Source: Photorhabdus thracensis (lineage in GTDB: Bacteria; Pseudomonadota; Gammaproteobacteria; Enterobacterales; Enterobacteriaceae). From it: a stretch of DNA of 64,000 bases. Below are positions 1 to 10,488 of this stretch, piece by piece. Under the pieces are notes generated by a model. That model was not told the origin of the DNA. It made no database searches and worked only from the letters and a program-made list of their open reading frames with translations. Every line of letters starts with the position of its first letter. Within the stretch, counting starts at the first letter, position 1. Both the position numbers and the translations under genes were made by a program. The stretch spans positions 5,083,099 through 5,147,098 of the forward strand of contig NZ_CP011104.1 of NCBI RefSeq assembly GCF_001010285.1, written 5' to 3'.

Positions 1-1309
1 GGAAAAGAGACAGATCGACATTTGATGCATCTTCCATTGCCTGAACAAAATCATCACATGTTGCAGCACTGCCATCATGACGATGAACATAAAGCTGCAT
101 CCCTGCCTGGAATTGCTCTTCACCCAGCAGGGTATGAATCATACGGATAACTTCCGCGCCCTTCTCATACACAGTCACTGTATAGAAGTTATTCATCTCA
201 ATCACTTTATCAGGGCGAATTGGATGCGCCATTGGGCTGGCATCTTCAGCAAACTGGGCTGCACGCATAACGCGCACGTTATTGATACGATTAACAGAAC
301 GGGAGCCAAGATCAGAGCTAAATTCCTGATCGCGGAATACCGTCAATCCCTCTTTCAGACTAAGCTGAAACCAATCGCGACAAGTGATACGGTTACCGGT
401 CCAATTATGGAAATATTCATGGCCGATCACGGCTTCTATACCAAGGTAATCTTTATCCGTCGCCGTTTCAGATTTTGCCAGCACATATTTGGAGTTAAAA
501 ACGTTCAGGCCCTTATTCTCCATTGCGCCCATGTTGAAGAAATCCACCGCGACAATCATATAAATATCAAGGTCATACTCAAGACCAAAACGGGTTTCAT
601 CCCATTTCATGGCATTTTTCAGGGAAGTCATTGCCCAATCAGCCCGGTCGAGATTACCACGGTCAACAAACAGCTCCAGTGCAACTTCACGGCCACTACG
701 GGTGGTAAAAGTATCGCGTAAAACATCGAAATCACCTGCAACTAGCGCGAACAGATAACTGGGTTTTGGGAATGGATCCTGCCATTTCACCCAATGACGC
801 CCATCATCCGTTTCCCCTTGTTCAACCCGGTTACCATTTGAAAGCAGATACGGATATTTGGCTTTATCAGCTGTAATGCGAGTTGTAAAACGAGCCAGTA
901 CATCGGGACGATCAAAATAGTAGGTAATGTGGCGAAAACCCTCGGCTTCACACTGGGTACAAAGTGCATCGCCAGAGACATACAAACCTTCCAGAGCGGT
1001 GTTTTTCGCTGGGTGGATCTCATTAACAATTTTCAAAGTGAACTGAGCCGGCAATTGCTCAATGACCAGAGTTTCATCCTGTTCACGGTAATGTTCCCAC
1101 GGTTGGCCATCCACATGAAGACTTTTCAATGTCAAGTCTTCACCATTCAGCACCAACGGCGTTATTTCATGACTCAGACGTTTTATCTGGCTAATGGCGG
1201 TGACTTCTGTGCTATCAGCATCAAGATTAAAATCAAGTTCAATATCAGAAATCGTATAGTCCGGAGCGCGATAATCCCGGCGGTATTTAGCTTGTCGCTG
1301 TTGTGTCAT
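1..1309 (-). CDS. pepN: Aminopeptidase N (N-terminal part; gene runs off the left edge)
   Basis: Zinc M1-family aminopeptidase that removes N-terminal residues from peptides in the cytoplasm. The first 436 or so codons are visible, starting MTQQRQAKYRRDYRAPDYTI as in enterobacterial PepN. The exopeptidase signature GAMEN and the zinc motif HEYFHNWTGNR (HExxH) are both present, the latter near position 410-430. The start ATG (1307-1309) fits the family N-terminus. It is divergent from pncB across a 349-bp gap, the same arrangement as in E. coli. No frameshift is seen in the visible part; the C-terminal half lies outside the window. Confidence 0.97.
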   Translation of the reverse strand, partial: MTQQRQAKYRRDYRAPDYTISDIELDFNLDADSTEVTAISQIKRLSHEITPLVLNGEDLTLKSLHVDGQPWEHYREQDETLVIEQLPAQFTLKIVNEIHPAKNTALEGLYVSGDALCTQCEAEGFRHITYYFDRPDVLARFTTRITADKAKYPYLLSNGNRVEQGETDDGRHWVKWQDPFPKPSYLFALVAGDFDVLRDTFTTRSGREVALELFVDRGNLDRADWAMTSLKNAMKWDETRFGLEYDLDIYMIVAVDFFNMGAMENKGLNVFNSKYVLAKSETATDKDYLGIEAVIGHEYFHNWTGNRITCRDWFQLSLKEGLTVFRDQEFSSDLGSRSVNRINNVRVMRAAQFAEDASPMAHPIRPDKVIEMNNFYTVTVYEKGAEVIRMIHTLLGEEQFQAGMQLYVHRHDGSAATCDDFVQAMEDASNVDLSLF

Positions 1310-1658
1310 AAGAAACCTTTTTGTCGTTTCGTACTTATGGAATTAATTCAATACCAAATCTTACGCTGCCACAGAAAGAGGTTAAAGTTCAAGAGTGAAG
1401 TAACGCACCTTCTGGCATTAAACATGCATTAAGAACACGTATGATGTTATGTAAAGAATAGTTTGCTAATTTGGTGCTTGTTATCACTTAATGATCAAAT
1501 AACATGATAACATTTAACCAAAGACCTTTTTAATTTCGATCTTCATGGTGAATGATATGATGTTATGTGACTTCAATAACAAAATAATCCCGGTATACTC
1601 TTCCAACTTTATCGATTTAGCTGACACGAATAGGCTCCGTGAGGATGCATAACGCGCT
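1310..1658 (+). promoter_or_regulatory. pepN-pncB divergent intergenic region with candidate pncB promoter
   Basis: No gene is seen in these 349 bases. A good -10 box, TATACT, lies at 1594-1599, with a weak -35 (CTTCAA, 1571-1576) 17 bp upstream, suited to drive pncB. The 13-mer tatgatgttatgt occurs twice in direct orientation (1440-1452 and 1556-1568), and GTTATC/GATAAC (1480-1485, 1506-1511) forms a spaced inverted repeat. The repeats could be binding sites for a regulator of one or both genes, but no known operator was recognised. Confidence 0.45.
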
Positions 1659-2873
1659 ATGACCCTAGACGCTACCCCGATTATTAAATCACTGCTTGAT
1701 ACTGACGCTTATAAACTTCATATGCAACAAGCAGTGTACCACCACTACAGCCACATGCCTGTCGTTGCAGAGTTTCGCTGCCGCGGTGATGAACTGCTGG
1801 GTGAATATGCCAAAGAATTACGCCATCAGGTTAATATGATGGCTGATCTGGCATTAACCGATGCTGAGTTTAATTATCTTTCCAGCCTGCCTTTTTTCAA
1901 GGCTGATTATCTGGACTGGTTTAAAACCTTTCGTTTCAATCCACAGCAAGTCAATATTTCTGTAACCGATAGTGGTCAGTTAGCTATCCGTATTTCAGGA
2001 TTATGGCATGAAGTCATTATGTGGGAAGTACCATTATTGGCGCTGCTCAGTGAGCTGGTTCACCGTTATCACCCACTGGATAACGCGGCTGAAAATGCAG
2101 TCAACCAGCTTCGCAAATTAATTAAACTGTTCTATCAAGACGCGGAAAATGAAGGAATCGATCTCTCCGGTTTCAAACTGATGGATTTCGGCACACGCCG
2201 CCGTTTCTCACACAGTGTTCAACATGCCATTGTCAGTGAACTACAACAGAATTTCCCTTACCTGATTGGCACCAGCAACTATCAACTTGCACAACAACTT
2301 GGGATCTCCCCTGTTGGTACGCAGGCGCATGAATGGTTTCAAGCTCACCAGCAAATCAGCCCGGAACTGGCAAGCAGCCAACGGGAGGCATTACAAAGTT
2401 GGTTAAATGAATATCCTAACCAATTAGGTATCGCCCTGACTGACTGCATCACAATGGATGCTTTCCTGCGGGACTTTGATGCCCAGTTTGCCAACAGATA
2501 CCAGGGCTTACGCCATGATTCAGGCGATCCGATTGAATGGGGTGAAAAAGCGATCGCCCACTATCAAAAACTGGGCATCGATCCGCTGACGAAGACCCTG
2601 GTATTTTCTGACAGCCTGGATTTCCAGAAAGCGCTGGCGCTTTATCGCCATTTCCACAACAGAATAAACCTGATTTTCGGTATCGGCACACGGCTGACCT
2701 GCAACATTCCAGGCGTTAAGCCACTGAACATCGTTATCAAACTTGTCGAATGTAATGGCAAACCGGTAGCAAAACTGTCAGACAGCCCCGGCAAAACCAT
2801 TTGTGAAGATAATGAGTTTGTTAACCGGCTACGTGCCGCTTTTGATATACCGCAGGTCAAGCAAGCTTGTTAA
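1659..2873 (+). CDS. pncB: Nicotinate phosphoribosyltransferase
   Basis: Catalyses ATP-assisted condensation of nicotinate with PRPP to nicotinate mononucleotide, the first step of the Preiss-Handler NAD salvage route. The 404-residue length matches E. coli PncB (about 400). The N-terminus ([19 protein letters not shown]) and the GTQAHEW segment are conserved; His224 corresponds to the phosphorylated catalytic histidine of the family. RHDSGDP and IGTRLTCN are conserved phosphate-binding segments. The start ATG at 1659 has only a weak ribosome site (gagg, about 14 bases upstream). A monocistronic unit is suggested by the hairpin just after the stop. Confidence 0.97.
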   Translation: MTLDATPIIKSLLDTDAYKLHMQQAVYHHYSHMPVVAEFRCRGDELLGEYAKELRHQVNMMADLALTDAEFNYLSSLPFFKADYLDWFKTFRFNPQQVNISVTDSGQLAIRISGLWHEVIMWEVPLLALLSELVHRYHPLDNAAENAVNQLRKLIKLFYQDAENEGIDLSGFKLMDFGTRRRFSHSVQHAIVSELQQNFPYLIGTSNYQLAQQLGISPVGTQAHEWFQAHQQISPELASSQREALQSWLNEYPNQLGIALTDCITMDAFLRDFDAQFANRYQGLRHDSGDPIEWGEKAIAHYQKLGIDPLTKTLVFSDSLDFQKALALYRHFHNRINLIFGIGTRLTCNIPGVKPLNIVIKLVECNGKPVAKLSDSPGKTICEDNEFVNRLRAAFDIPQVKQAC

Positions 2874-2897
2874 CACAATTTTGTTTAAAACACGACT

Positions 2898-2925
2898 GTG
2901 CCGCTGGCAAATAAAGCAGCGGCAC
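2898..2925. terminator. Hairpin downstream of pncB
   Basis: An 8-bp perfect stem GTGCCGCT/AGCGGCAC with a 12-base loop lies 25 bases after the pncB stop. It is followed on the plus strand by an A-rich rather than T-rich stretch, so it is a weak intrinsic terminator or an RNA-stabilising hairpin. Confidence 0.5.
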
Positions 2926-3077
2926 ATCTGAAAAAAACCGTTTCCCTCTCATTCACCATGCAAATTAGTGATTTCCACTTGTTTCCTGGAATATGGCAAG
3001 TAACATAGAACAAGCTGCCCCTTGTATAGGGGTATTCATTTTCACCAACTTGAATTGATAAAAGAAGAGAGAAATTT

Positions 3078-4478
3078 ATGAGCGTAGCGCCTGTAGTCGA
3101 CGTACTGCAAGGCCGGGTTGCGGTTGATAGTGAAATCACCGTTCGCGGCTGGATCCGTACAAGGAGAGATTCTAAAGCTGGTATCTCTTTCCTCGCCGTC
3201 TATGACGGTTCCTGCTTTAATCCATTACAGGCCGTCGTTAATAATAATTTGCCCAATTATCAGAATGAAATTTTGTCTTTAACCACCGGCTGTTCTGTCG
3301 AAGTCACAGGGACAGTTGTTGCTTCCCTTGGTCAGGGACAGAATTTTGAACTGCAAGCGACGAAAGTGGTGGTGATCGGCATGGTTGAAGATCCTGATAC
3401 CTATCCGATGGCCGCCAAACGCCACAGCATTGAATATCTGCGCGAAGTGGCGCATCTGCGGCCACGCACCAACCTGATTGGCGCAGTTGCCCGTATGCGT
3501 CATACTCTTGCGCAAGCTCTGCACCGTTTCTTCCATGAAAACGGCTACTTCTGGGTTTCAACCCCGCTGATCACTGCGGCTGATACAGAAGGCGCCGGTG
3601 AAATGTTCCGTGTCTCCACGCTGGATCTGCAAAATCTGCCGCTAACTGATAAAGGTGAAGTGGATTTCAACCAGGATTTCTTCGGCCGTGAAGCTTTCCT
3701 GACCGTATCCGGCCAGTTGAACGGCGAAGCCTATGCCTGTGCATTAAGCAAAGTTTACACATTCGGCCCGACTTTCCGTGCTGAAAACTCTAATACCAGC
3801 CGCCATCTGGCAGAATTCTGGATGCTTGAGCCGGAAATTGCCTTCGCTAACCTCAACGATGCCGCCTCACTGGCTGAGAATATGCTGAAATATGTTTTCA
3901 AAGCCGCATTAGAAGAACGCGCTGATGATCTGCAATTCTTTGCTGAACGTGTAGATAAAGACGTTATCACCCGTCTGGAGAAATTTATCCATTCTGACTT
4001 TGCTCAAATTGATTACACCGATGCCGTTGAAATCCTGCAAAATTGCGGCCAGGAATTTGAAAACCCGGTATTTTGGGGTGTTGACCTCTCATCAGAACAT
4101 GAGCGCTATCTGGCAGAAAAACACTTCCAGGCACCGGTGGTAGTGAAAAACTATCCAAAAGATATTAAAGCCTTCTATATGCGAATGAACGACGACGGTA
4201 AAACCGTTGCAGCAATGGATGTTCTCGCGCCGGGCATTGGTGAGATTATCGGCGGCTCACAGCGTGAAGAGCGTTTGGATAGGCTGGATAAACGTATGGA
4301 AGAGATGGGACTTAATAAAGAAGATTACTGGTGGTACCGTGACCTGCGTCGCTATGGCACTGTTCCTCATTCCGGATTCGGATTAGGCTTTGAGCGTTTG
4401 GTCGCTTATGTGACCGGTGTCGCAAATGTGCGTGATGTTATCCCATTCCCACGTACTCCAAGAAGCGCCAATTTCTAA
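3078..4478 (+). CDS. asnS: Asparaginyl-tRNA synthetase
   Basis: Class IIb aminoacyl-tRNA synthetase charging tRNA-Asn with asparagine in the cytoplasm. The 466-residue length is the same as E. coli AsnS. It has an N-terminal OB-fold anticodon-binding domain (about residues 10-110), the motif 2 region [20 protein letters not shown] and motif 3 [10 protein letters not shown] close to the C-terminus. The start ATG at 3078 follows a clear purine-rich ribosome site (agaagagag). It sits between pncB and the porins as in E. coli. No anomalies. Confidence 0.98.
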   Translation: MSVAPVVDVLQGRVAVDSEITVRGWIRTRRDSKAGISFLAVYDGSCFNPLQAVVNNNLPNYQNEILSLTTGCSVEVTGTVVASLGQGQNFELQATKVVVIGMVEDPDTYPMAAKRHSIEYLREVAHLRPRTNLIGAVARMRHTLAQALHRFFHENGYFWVSTPLITAADTEGAGEMFRVSTLDLQNLPLTDKGEVDFNQDFFGREAFLTVSGQLNGEAYACALSKVYTFGPTFRAENSNTSRHLAEFWMLEPEIAFANLNDAASLAENMLKYVFKAALEERADDLQFFAERVDKDVITRLEKFIHSDFAQIDYTDAVEILQNCGQEFENPVFWGVDLSSEHERYLAEKHFQAPVVVKNYPKDIKAFYMRMNDDGKTVAAMDVLAPGIGEIIGGSQREERLDRLDKRMEEMGLNKEDYWWYRDLRRYGTVPHSGFGLGFERLVAYVTGVANVRDVIPFPRTPRSANF

Positions 4479-4519
4479 TACTTCCATAAAGTAAATATTA
4501 AAAAATCATTATGTATATA

Positions 4520-4546
4520 AAGCCAGCGAAAGCTGGCTTTTTTATT
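4520..4546 (+). terminator. Rho-independent terminator of asnS
   Basis: The stem AGCCAGC/GCTGGCT with a gaaa loop is followed immediately by a T6 run, 40 bases after the asnS stop. Confidence 0.92.
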
Positions 4547-4575
4547 TCTTTAATCCAATTTTCGATCAAAAATCT

Positions 4576-4813
4576 GCTTATATTTACATTTTCACACACA
4601 TTATTTTCACTTTATTACAAAATACATCACTTTGTATCAATTTAATGGTGGATCAAGCTCACTACCAATGAAAGACTGTGCCCCGACACGGACAATTACG
4701 GCGTTCTCATAAATAGTTTCAAAGATTTTCTTAAAGGAATTATTTCTGTAAGTAACAAAAGTCCGGATAACACCAATGATGGTAATTAATGAAGCAATGT
4801 AAGGTAACAATTA
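4576..4813 (+). promoter_or_regulatory. Upstream region of the first porin: OmpR-like sites and leader
   Basis: AT-rich segments TTTACATTTT (near 4583) and ATTACAAAATACA (near 4614), plus an ACTTTGTA segment, resemble the 10-bp half-sites bound by OmpR in ompF/ompC promoters. The transcribed leader (about 4710-4813) is clearly related to that of the second porin: both carry aatagtt..., aattattt and ataacaccaatga blocks. The promoter and leader were therefore duplicated together with the gene, although this copy has lost the gaggg ribosome site of the ompF leader and uses taaggt instead. Sites are judged by eye. Confidence 0.5.
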
Positions 4814-5959
4814 ATGAAAGGTAGTATTTTTGCAGTGGTCATCCCAGCATTATTAGCCGCTGGGGCAGCAAACGCCGCTGAGATTTATAACAAAGACAGT
4901 AACAAACTCGATCTGTATGGCAAAGTTGATGCACGTCATCAATTCTCTCAAGCCACCGAAAAATCAGAGGATGATCCTATCCGTAGTGAAGATGGTGATG
5001 CAAGCTATGTTCGTCTGGGTTTTAGAGGTGAAACCCAAATCAATAACCAACTGACGGGTTATGGGCGCTGGGAGTACGATATTCAGGCTAGCAACGCTGA
5101 ATCAAACGGCGCTGAAGGCAACAAAACCCGCCTGGGTTTCGCTGGCTTGAAATTTGCTCAGTACGGTTCTTTGGACTACGGCCGTAACTACGGTGTTCTC
5201 TATGACATTAACGTCTGGACCGACGTACTGCCAGTATTCGGTGCTGATTCCATGTCTCAGGCTGACACCTACATGACAGGCCGTGCCACAGGTGTCCTGA
5301 CTTACCGTAACACTGATTTCTTCGGCCTGGTTGATGGCCTGAACTTTGCCCTGCAATACCAGGGTAAGAACGACGACAACAACAAAAATGGTCGTAATTC
5401 ACTTCGTAAGCGAGGCGACATCATCAAACCGAATGGTGGCAGTAATGGTGATGGTTTTGGCATCTCTGCTACTTATGATATTGGGTACGGTATCAGCGTG
5501 GGGGGAGCCTACTCCAACGCTGACCGTCCTATTATTCATGAAAGACTCGTTACCTCTGTCGCTCGCGGTGAAAGAGCTGAAGCATGGAATATTGGTGCTA
5601 AATACGATGCAAACAACGTATATCTGGCAGCGATGTACGGTGAAACCCACAATATGACATCCTTCGGTTACCAAGATGTCGTCTCGGCAAAAACCCGAAA
5701 TCTCGAATTAACTGCTCAGTATCAGTTCGATTCTGGCCTGCGCCCATCGCTGGCATATGTTCAATCCAGAGGGACAACCTTTTTCACCAAACAGGACTGG
5801 GTAAAATATATCTCCATTGGTTCCTATTATAACTTTAACAAAAATTTGTCTGCCTATGTTGACTACAAAATCAATTTAGTAAAAGACAGCATGTTTACCC
5901 GATATTTCGAAGTTAACACCAAGAACGCGGTTGGTGTAGGTCTGGTATATCAGTTCTAA
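4814..5959 (+). CDS. OmpF-type outer-membrane porin, first copy
   Basis: General diffusion porin: a 16-strand trimeric beta-barrel that admits small hydrophilic solutes through the outer membrane. The 381-residue precursor has a typical signal peptide ([20 protein letters not shown], cleavage before AEIYNKD). It shows the porin N-terminus [14 protein letters not shown], the constriction-loop segment [10 protein letters not shown], and a terminal Phe (GVGLVYQF) needed for Bam-mediated insertion. It is a diverged tandem copy of the next gene; differences are mainly in the predicted surface loops. The ATG at 4814 is used because the signal peptide begins directly there. Loop divergence may reflect phage or host selection (inference). 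Confidence 0.92.
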   Translation: MKGSIFAVVIPALLAAGAANAAEIYNKDSNKLDLYGKVDARHQFSQATEKSEDDPIRSEDGDASYVRLGFRGETQINNQLTGYGRWEYDIQASNAESNGAEGNKTRLGFAGLKFAQYGSLDYGRNYGVLYDINVWTDVLPVFGADSMSQADTYMTGRATGVLTYRNTDFFGLVDGLNFALQYQGKNDDNNKNGRNSLRKRGDIIKPNGGSNGDGFGISATYDIGYGISVGGAYSNADRPIIHERLVTSVARGERAEAWNIGAKYDANNVYLAAMYGETHNMTSFGYQDVVSAKTRNLELTAQYQFDSGLRPSLAYVQSRGTTFFTKQDWVKYISIGSYYNFNKNLSAYVDYKINLVKDSMFTRYFEVNTKNAVGVGLVYQF

Positions 5960-6000
5960 TTTAGCTGAAATAAATATAAAAGACTCAATTAATATGTGAT

Positions 6001-6033
6001 GGCGCTCACTTAAGCGAGCGCTACTCTTTTTTC
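6001..6033 (+). terminator. Terminator of the first porin gene
   Basis: The stem GCGCTC/GAGCGC with a short loop is followed by ctactcttttttc, 40 bases after the stop codon, so the two porins are probably transcribed separately. Confidence 0.8.
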
Positions 6034-6249
6034 AAGAAGAATAATCATCAGTCGTCTGTTGAAAAATAGTATATGGCATACAGACAATAACATCAGCAAG
6101 TTACCTAAAAAAATCTGATGATAAAACGAACACCATATTATTTTACTCTTTTTACTAATCTTAATAGATAATTTCTCCTCTTCACTGGCAGCAATTCATT
6201 CCCACTTTTTTGACAAACTGGACTGACCAGAGTTCAAAAAACAACCCCT

Positions 6250-6290
6250 CATTTACACTTTGAAACACTTTGTTACAAATTCTTACTAAA
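6250..6290 (+). promoter_or_regulatory. OmpR-like binding region of ompF
   Basis: TTTACACTTTGAAACACTTT followed by GTTACAAATTC resembles the tandem OmpR recognition units found upstream of ompF and ompC in enterobacteria (TTTAC...TTTTGTAAC pattern). It sits about 165-205 bases before the start codon. The site is judged by eye against the known consensus; EnvZ/OmpR osmoregulation is inferred. Confidence 0.55.
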
Positions 6291-6407
6291 TTTTCTTTTT
6301 TGTAGCACTTTGTGAGTGGATAAAAATAACAACCAATGAAACACTTGACAGAGAAACAGACGACACTAAACTCTCACAAATAGTTCCATAGATTTTTAAA
6401 GAATTAT

Positions 6408-6470
6408 TTTTGGCAGTGGCAGGTGTCCGATATAACACCAATGAGGGTAATAATAATGACGAAGTGCAAT
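6408..6470 (+). promoter_or_regulatory. Conserved ompF mRNA leader, probable MicF target
   Basis: The segment ggcagtggcaggtgtc and then caatgagggtaataataatg is nearly the same as the E. coli ompF 5' untranslated region around the ribosome site and start codon, which pairs with the small RNA MicF. Such conservation in an otherwise diverged AT-rich region points to preserved sRNA control of this copy. The first porin lacks most of this block. Confidence 0.6.
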
Positions 6471-7631
6471 ATTCTTGCAGTGGTAATCCCAGCTCTGTTG
6501 GCTGCTGGCGCAGCAAATGCAGCTGAAGTTTATAACAAAGACGGTCATAAACTGGACCTGTATGGTAAAGTTGAAGCACGTCACCAATTCGCTAACAACA
6601 GCAGCGGCGAAGATGGTGATGAAACTTTCGCCCGTCTGGGTTTCAAAGGCGAAACTCAAGTCAATGACCAACTGACCGGTTTTGGTCGTTGGGAATACAA
6701 CATCAAAGGCAACCGTGCAGAAGCCGTTGACGAAGAAACCAAAACTCGTCTGGCTTTCGCTGGCCTGAAACTTTCCGACTACGGTTCACTGAACTATGGT
6801 CGTAACTACGGTGTTGTTTATGATGTCAACTCCTGGACCGACGTGTTGCCAGTATTTGGTGGTGACTCCATGGCTCAAACTGACAACTTCATGACTGGCC
6901 GTTCTACGGGTCTGTTAACTTACCGTAATAGTGATTTCTTCGGCCTGGTTGATGGTCTGAACTTTGCCCTGCAATATCAGGGTGAGAACAGTAACAACAC
7001 CTCAAATGGTCGTGCCAACCGTAAAGACAACGGTGATGGTTACGGTTTCGCTGCGATTTATGACGCAGGTTACGGTATCAGCGTCGGTGGCGCATACTCT
7101 AACTCTGCCCGTACTTCTGCACAAAAAACCGCTTTTGGCGTTGTTAAAAACAAGGACAATAAAGAAGAACCTGCTGGTTCTGCTGCTCTAGGTGACCGCG
7201 CTGAAGCTTGGAACATCGGTGCTAAATACGATGCCAACAACATCTACCTGGCGGCAATGTACGGTGAAACCCGTAATATGACTCGCTTCGGTGGAAAAGT
7301 TGATGGTGTAAACTGGCAAAATATCGCCAACAAAACCCAGAACATCGAATTAACAGCTCAATATCAGTTCGATTTCGGCCTGCGTCCATCTCTGGCATAC
7401 GTACAGTCTAAAGGTAAAAGCCTGTTCGGTGACATTAAAGGGGAAGAGAAAGAATCTGGCAACCACGATCTAGTTAAATATGTCTCTGTTGGTACTTTCT
7501 ATAGCCTCAACAAAAACATGACCACCTATATTGATTACAAAATCAACCTGCTGGATGAGAACGAATTCACCAAAGCATTTGGCATCAGCACTGACAATGT
7601 TGTTGGTGTAGGTATGGTTTACCAGTTCTAA
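6456..7631 (+). CDS. ompF: Outer-membrane porin OmpF, second copy
   Basis: General porin of 391 residues. The start is placed at ATG 6456 ([19 protein letters not shown]), which follows the gagggtaataata leader and gives a normal signal peptide cleaved before [11 protein letters not shown]; an upstream in-frame ATG would add 11 residues before it. The constriction-loop region [19 protein letters not shown] is well conserved, and the C-terminus GVGMVYQF ends in Phe. It is the more OmpF-like of the tandem pair by leader and sequence. Insertions relative to the first copy fall in external loops. It lies between asnS and aspC as in E. coli. Confidence 0.93.
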   Translation: MTKCNILAVVIPALLAAGAANAAEVYNKDGHKLDLYGKVEARHQFANNSSGEDGDETFARLGFKGETQVNDQLTGFGRWEYNIKGNRAEAVDEETKTRLAFAGLKLSDYGSLNYGRNYGVVYDVNSWTDVLPVFGGDSMAQTDNFMTGRSTGLLTYRNSDFFGLVDGLNFALQYQGENSNNTSNGRANRKDNGDGYGFAAIYDAGYGISVGGAYSNSARTSAQKTAFGVVKNKDNKEEPAGSAALGDRAEAWNIGAKYDANNIYLAAMYGETRNMTRFGGKVDGVNWQNIANKTQNIELTAQYQFDFGLRPSLAYVQSKGKSLFGDIKGEEKESGNHDLVKYVSVGTFYSLNKNMTTYIDYKINLLDENEFTKAFGISTDNVVGVGMVYQF

Positions 7632-7682
7632 TTACCATTGATAAATATGTTTAGCTGAATAAGTTAAGCATCTTTAAACGAA

Positions 7683-7709
7683 AGCAGCGCTCAGGCGCTG
7701 CTTTTTTAT
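7683..7709 (+). terminator. Rho-independent terminator of ompF
   Basis: The perfect stem AGCAGCGC/GCGCTGCT with a tcag loop is followed by six T residues, 50 bases after the stop codon. Confidence 0.93.
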
Positions 7710-7863
7710 TCTATCTTTTCTTGCTGTTATCTAAACTTTTTCTCACTCCGCAAACTGCTTCACAAGATTATATTCTTTTTGCTACAAATAGTTGGCAAAC
7801 TGTTTCTGCGGCGTTAACCTGACTACCTTTTTAGACTTAACCCTGAGCTTTGGAATCACCAAC

Positions 7864-9054
7864 ATGTTTGAGAAAATCATAGCAGCGCCTGCCGACCCTA
7901 TTCTTGGCTTAGCCGATACTTTCCGTTCTGATCCTCGTACAAATAAAATCAACCTTGGCATCGGTGTCTATAAAGATGAAACAGGAAAAACCCCTGTTCT
8001 CACTAGTGTCAAAAAAGCAGAACAATATCTGCTGGAAAACGAAGCAACAAAGAATTACCTGCCGATTAGCGGCCTGGTTGAATTTGGCAATGTGACGCAA
8101 GAATTGCTGTTTGGTAAAGCTCACCCTGTGGTAACAAACAAACGCGCCCGTACAGCGCAAAGCCCAGGTGGTACAGGTGCTTTACGTATTGCTGCGGATT
8201 TTATTGCCAAACAGACTAACGCTAAACAAGTCTGGATTAGCAATCCAACCTGGCCAAATCATAAAAACGTTTTTTCTGCCGCTGGCCTGGAAGTCCGCGA
8301 ATATAAATACTATGACGCTGAAAAACACGCCCTGAATTTCGAAGACATGCTGGCAAGCCTGTCTGACGCTCAAGCGGGTGATGTTGTTCTGTTCCACGGC
8401 TGCTGCCACAATCCGACGGGTATCGATCCAACCCCAGCCCAGTGGGCCAAACTGGCAGAAATGTCTGCGGAAAAAGGCTGGCTGCCCATTTTTGATTTCG
8501 CTTACCAAGGATTTGCCAAAGGTCTGAACGAAGACGCGGAAGGCCTGCGTATTTTTGCGAAAAATCATAATGAACTGATCGTCGCCAGCTCTTATTCCAA
8601 AAACTTTGGCTTGTACAATGAACGCGTGGGCGCCTGTACTATTGTTGCCAGTGACAGCGATACAGCAGAAAAAGCATTCAGCCAGGCTAAAGCCATTATC
8701 CGTGCCAACTATTCCAACCCACCCTCTCATGGTGCATCTGTTGTCGCCACTATTTTATCAAATGAAGAACTAAAAACCGCCTGGGAACAAGAGCTGACCA
8801 CCATGCGCGAACGTATCCAGCGTATGCGTCAACTGTTTGTAAACACCTTACAAGAAAAAGGTGCAAAACAAGATTTCAGCTTCATTATTAACCAGAATGG
8901 TATGTTTTCATTCAGTGGCCTGACAAAAGAACAAGTTGAGCGCCTGCGTGTGGAATTTGGTATATACGCTGTCAGTTCCGGTCGTATTAATGTCGCTGGC
9001 CTGACGCTGGAAAATATGGCCCCACTGTGTGAAGCCATTGTTGCGGTACTCTGA
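7864..9054 (+). CDS. aspC: Aspartate aminotransferase
   Basis: PLP-dependent class I aminotransferase interconverting aspartate plus 2-oxoglutarate with oxaloacetate plus glutamate. The start ATG at 7864 gives [16 protein letters not shown], 396 residues, exactly the E. coli AspC length. The Schiff-base lysine is Lys246 in [10 protein letters not shown]. Substrate-carboxylate residues lie in the conserved C-terminal SGRINVAG segment, and NPTGIDPT is present. It follows ompF and is closed by its own terminator; no anomaly. Confidence 0.97.
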   Translation: MFEKIIAAPADPILGLADTFRSDPRTNKINLGIGVYKDETGKTPVLTSVKKAEQYLLENEATKNYLPISGLVEFGNVTQELLFGKAHPVVTNKRARTAQSPGGTGALRIAADFIAKQTNAKQVWISNPTWPNHKNVFSAAGLEVREYKYYDAEKHALNFEDMLASLSDAQAGDVVLFHGCCHNPTGIDPTPAQWAKLAEMSAEKGWLPIFDFAYQGFAKGLNEDAEGLRIFAKNHNELIVASSYSKNFGLYNERVGACTIVASDSDTAEKAFSQAKAIIRANYSNPPSHGASVVATILSNEELKTAWEQELTTMRERIQRMRQLFVNTLQEKGAKQDFSFIINQNGMFSFSGLTKEQVERLRVEFGIYAVSSGRINVAGLTLENMAPLCEAIVAVL

Positions 9055-9074
9055 ATCAACATTCATCTTATTAC

Positions 9075-9104
9075 GAAAAGCCGCTCAATTTCAGCGGCTT
9101 TTAT
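9075..9104 (+). terminator. Terminator downstream of aspC
   Basis: The stem AAAAGCCGCT/AGCGGCTTTT is symmetric. It can end aspC on the plus strand and, with its A/T flanks, ycbL transcripts on the minus strand. Confidence 0.88.
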
Positions 9105-9171
9105 CGTCTGATATAGTTGCCAATCGGACAACTATCCCCAGAACCCAAATCGGCTCTTATTCAATTCCACA

Positions 9172-9819
9172 TCACCAACTTGGAACTTCATCCTGTAAAA
9201 ATGGATTAGTCTGCCGTTCATAACCCAGTGTAGACATTGGCCCGTGCCCTGGAATAAATTTATAATCATCACCAAGTGGCAGAAGTTTATCTTTAATTGA
9301 ATTAATTAACTGCTGGTGATTACCACGCGGAAAGTCGCTACGCCCAACTCCCCCTTTAAACAGTACATCCCCCATATAGATCAATTTATCTGTATGATTC
9401 ACAAATACGACATGCCCTGGTGTATGGCCCGGACAGTGCAATACAGACAAATCGACCCCGCCAACATGTAACTCATCACCTTCATTCAGCCAGCGGTCAG
9501 GTTCAAATGATGCACACTCCTCAATGCCAAACATCCGGCTCTGAGCCGGCAAGCCTTCGATCCAAAAAGCATCTTCCTGCTGTGGTCCGTAAATCGGCAC
9601 ATTAAAATGTTCAGCGACTTCTGCTGTTGCACCAACATGGTCAAAATGACCATGAGTCAATAAAATCTGGGTCAATTTCAAGCCACGGCCTTCGATCTCA
9701 GCGATCAGCCTTGCCGCTTCACCACCTGGATCAACAATTGCCGCTTCCTTACTCTCTTCATTCCAAATAAGGGTGCAATTTTGCATAAAAGCAGTCACAG
9801 GAATAATTTGGTATTTCAT
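9172..9819 (-). CDS. ycbL: YcbL-type metallo-beta-lactamase-fold hydrolase (glyoxalase II family)
   Basis: A 215-residue cytoplasmic metallo-beta-lactamase-fold protein. The metal motif [10 protein letters not shown] (HxHxDH), the HCPGHTPGH segment and the later GHGPMS are all present, as in the type II glyoxalase/YcbL group. Members can hydrolyse S-lactoylglutathione-type thioesters; the physiological substrate is not firmly known. The start [15 protein letters not shown] matches the family. It lies between aspC and mepK in the standard enterobacterial order and is probably co-transcribed with the two genes upstream of it on the minus strand. Confidence 0.93.
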   Translation of the reverse strand: MKYQIIPVTAFMQNCTLIWNEESKEAAIVDPGGEAARLIAEIEGRGLKLTQILLTHGHFDHVGATAEVAEHFNVPIYGPQQEDAFWIEGLPAQSRMFGIEECASFEPDRWLNEGDELHVGGVDLSVLHCPGHTPGHVVFVNHTDKLIYMGDVLFKGGVGRSDFPRGNHQQLINSIKDKLLPLGDDYKFIPGHGPMSTLGYERQTNPFLQDEVPSW

Positions 9820-9863
9820 TATTTCATTTACTCCATAGTCAAAACAAAATAGTTACTCACCGA

Positions 9864-10412
9864 TTACCACGTCCTGACGGGACCTGTATCAATATGAACG
9901 AAATTACTGTGTGGATAATATCCCACACCGCCCGCCTTCATTTTCAGAGCGGCTTTACAGATATGTTTAAGAGCAATACCTTCAATATGGAAATCCATCG
10001 CCCGCCCGCAAGTATGGTAACTCTGTTTAGCCACGCCTTTACTTTTCTTGCGCAACTGATTGTTGGTCACCAGTGAGCGGTAACCAGAAATGAGTTGTAC
10101 AGGCTTATTAATGCCCATCATCATTTGCAGCAAATAGATCTGATCAAATAATTGAGGATCGATAGTTTTAACTTTATTTTGCCGGTAATCCCGAAACAGA
10201 TGATTCAGACGAGCCAGCTCATCTTTGTTGTAACGACGGCCATCGAAGAATTCGGCTTTAATAGTTTCACCCGTATGTAAGTTATCAACACGTAAAATTC
10301 GTGGGCGGGGAGTAGCCAGAATCGCAAAAGCGTGTCCCGGCAACAAACACAAGCCTAAAGCGGCAGCCCCCACACCAAGCCACTTACGGCGATTATGATC
10401 GATTATATCCAT
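9864..10412 (-). CDS. mepK: Murein endopeptidase MepK (YcbK, DUF882)
   Basis: Peptidoglycan endopeptidase; in E. coli MepK cleaves 3-3 (mDap-mDap) cross-links. The start is placed at ATG 10412 (MDIIDHNRRKWLGVGAAALG), giving 182 residues like E. coli YcbK; a longer in-frame extension (15 residues) is not conserved. The N-terminus carries a twin-arginine-like signal (RRKWLG, hydrophobic stretch, GHAFA). Metal-site motifs of the peptidase_M15-like fold are visible: SYHTCGRAMDFH and FVHIDTGP. It is directly downstream of ldtD, whose product forms the very cross-links MepK cuts. Confidence 0.93.
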   Translation of the reverse strand: MDIIDHNRRKWLGVGAAALGLCLLPGHAFAILATPRPRILRVDNLHTGETIKAEFFDGRRYNKDELARLNHLFRDYRQNKVKTIDPQLFDQIYLLQMMMGINKPVQLISGYRSLVTNNQLRKKSKGVAKQSYHTCGRAMDFHIEGIALKHICKAALKMKAGGVGYYPHSNFVHIDTGPVRTW

Positions 10413-10488
10413 GAAGAAACATCTACCCAGATTATGAAAAAATAAGTCACTGGTCACTATGACAACTAATAATGAAAATTAGTTGCAT

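Noticed and set aside
9420..9605. Antisense and shadow frames over core genes (also within the porins, aspC and the T6SS genes)
   Set aside because: They overlap strongly supported genes in the opposite or shifted frame, lack ribosome sites and resemble no families.
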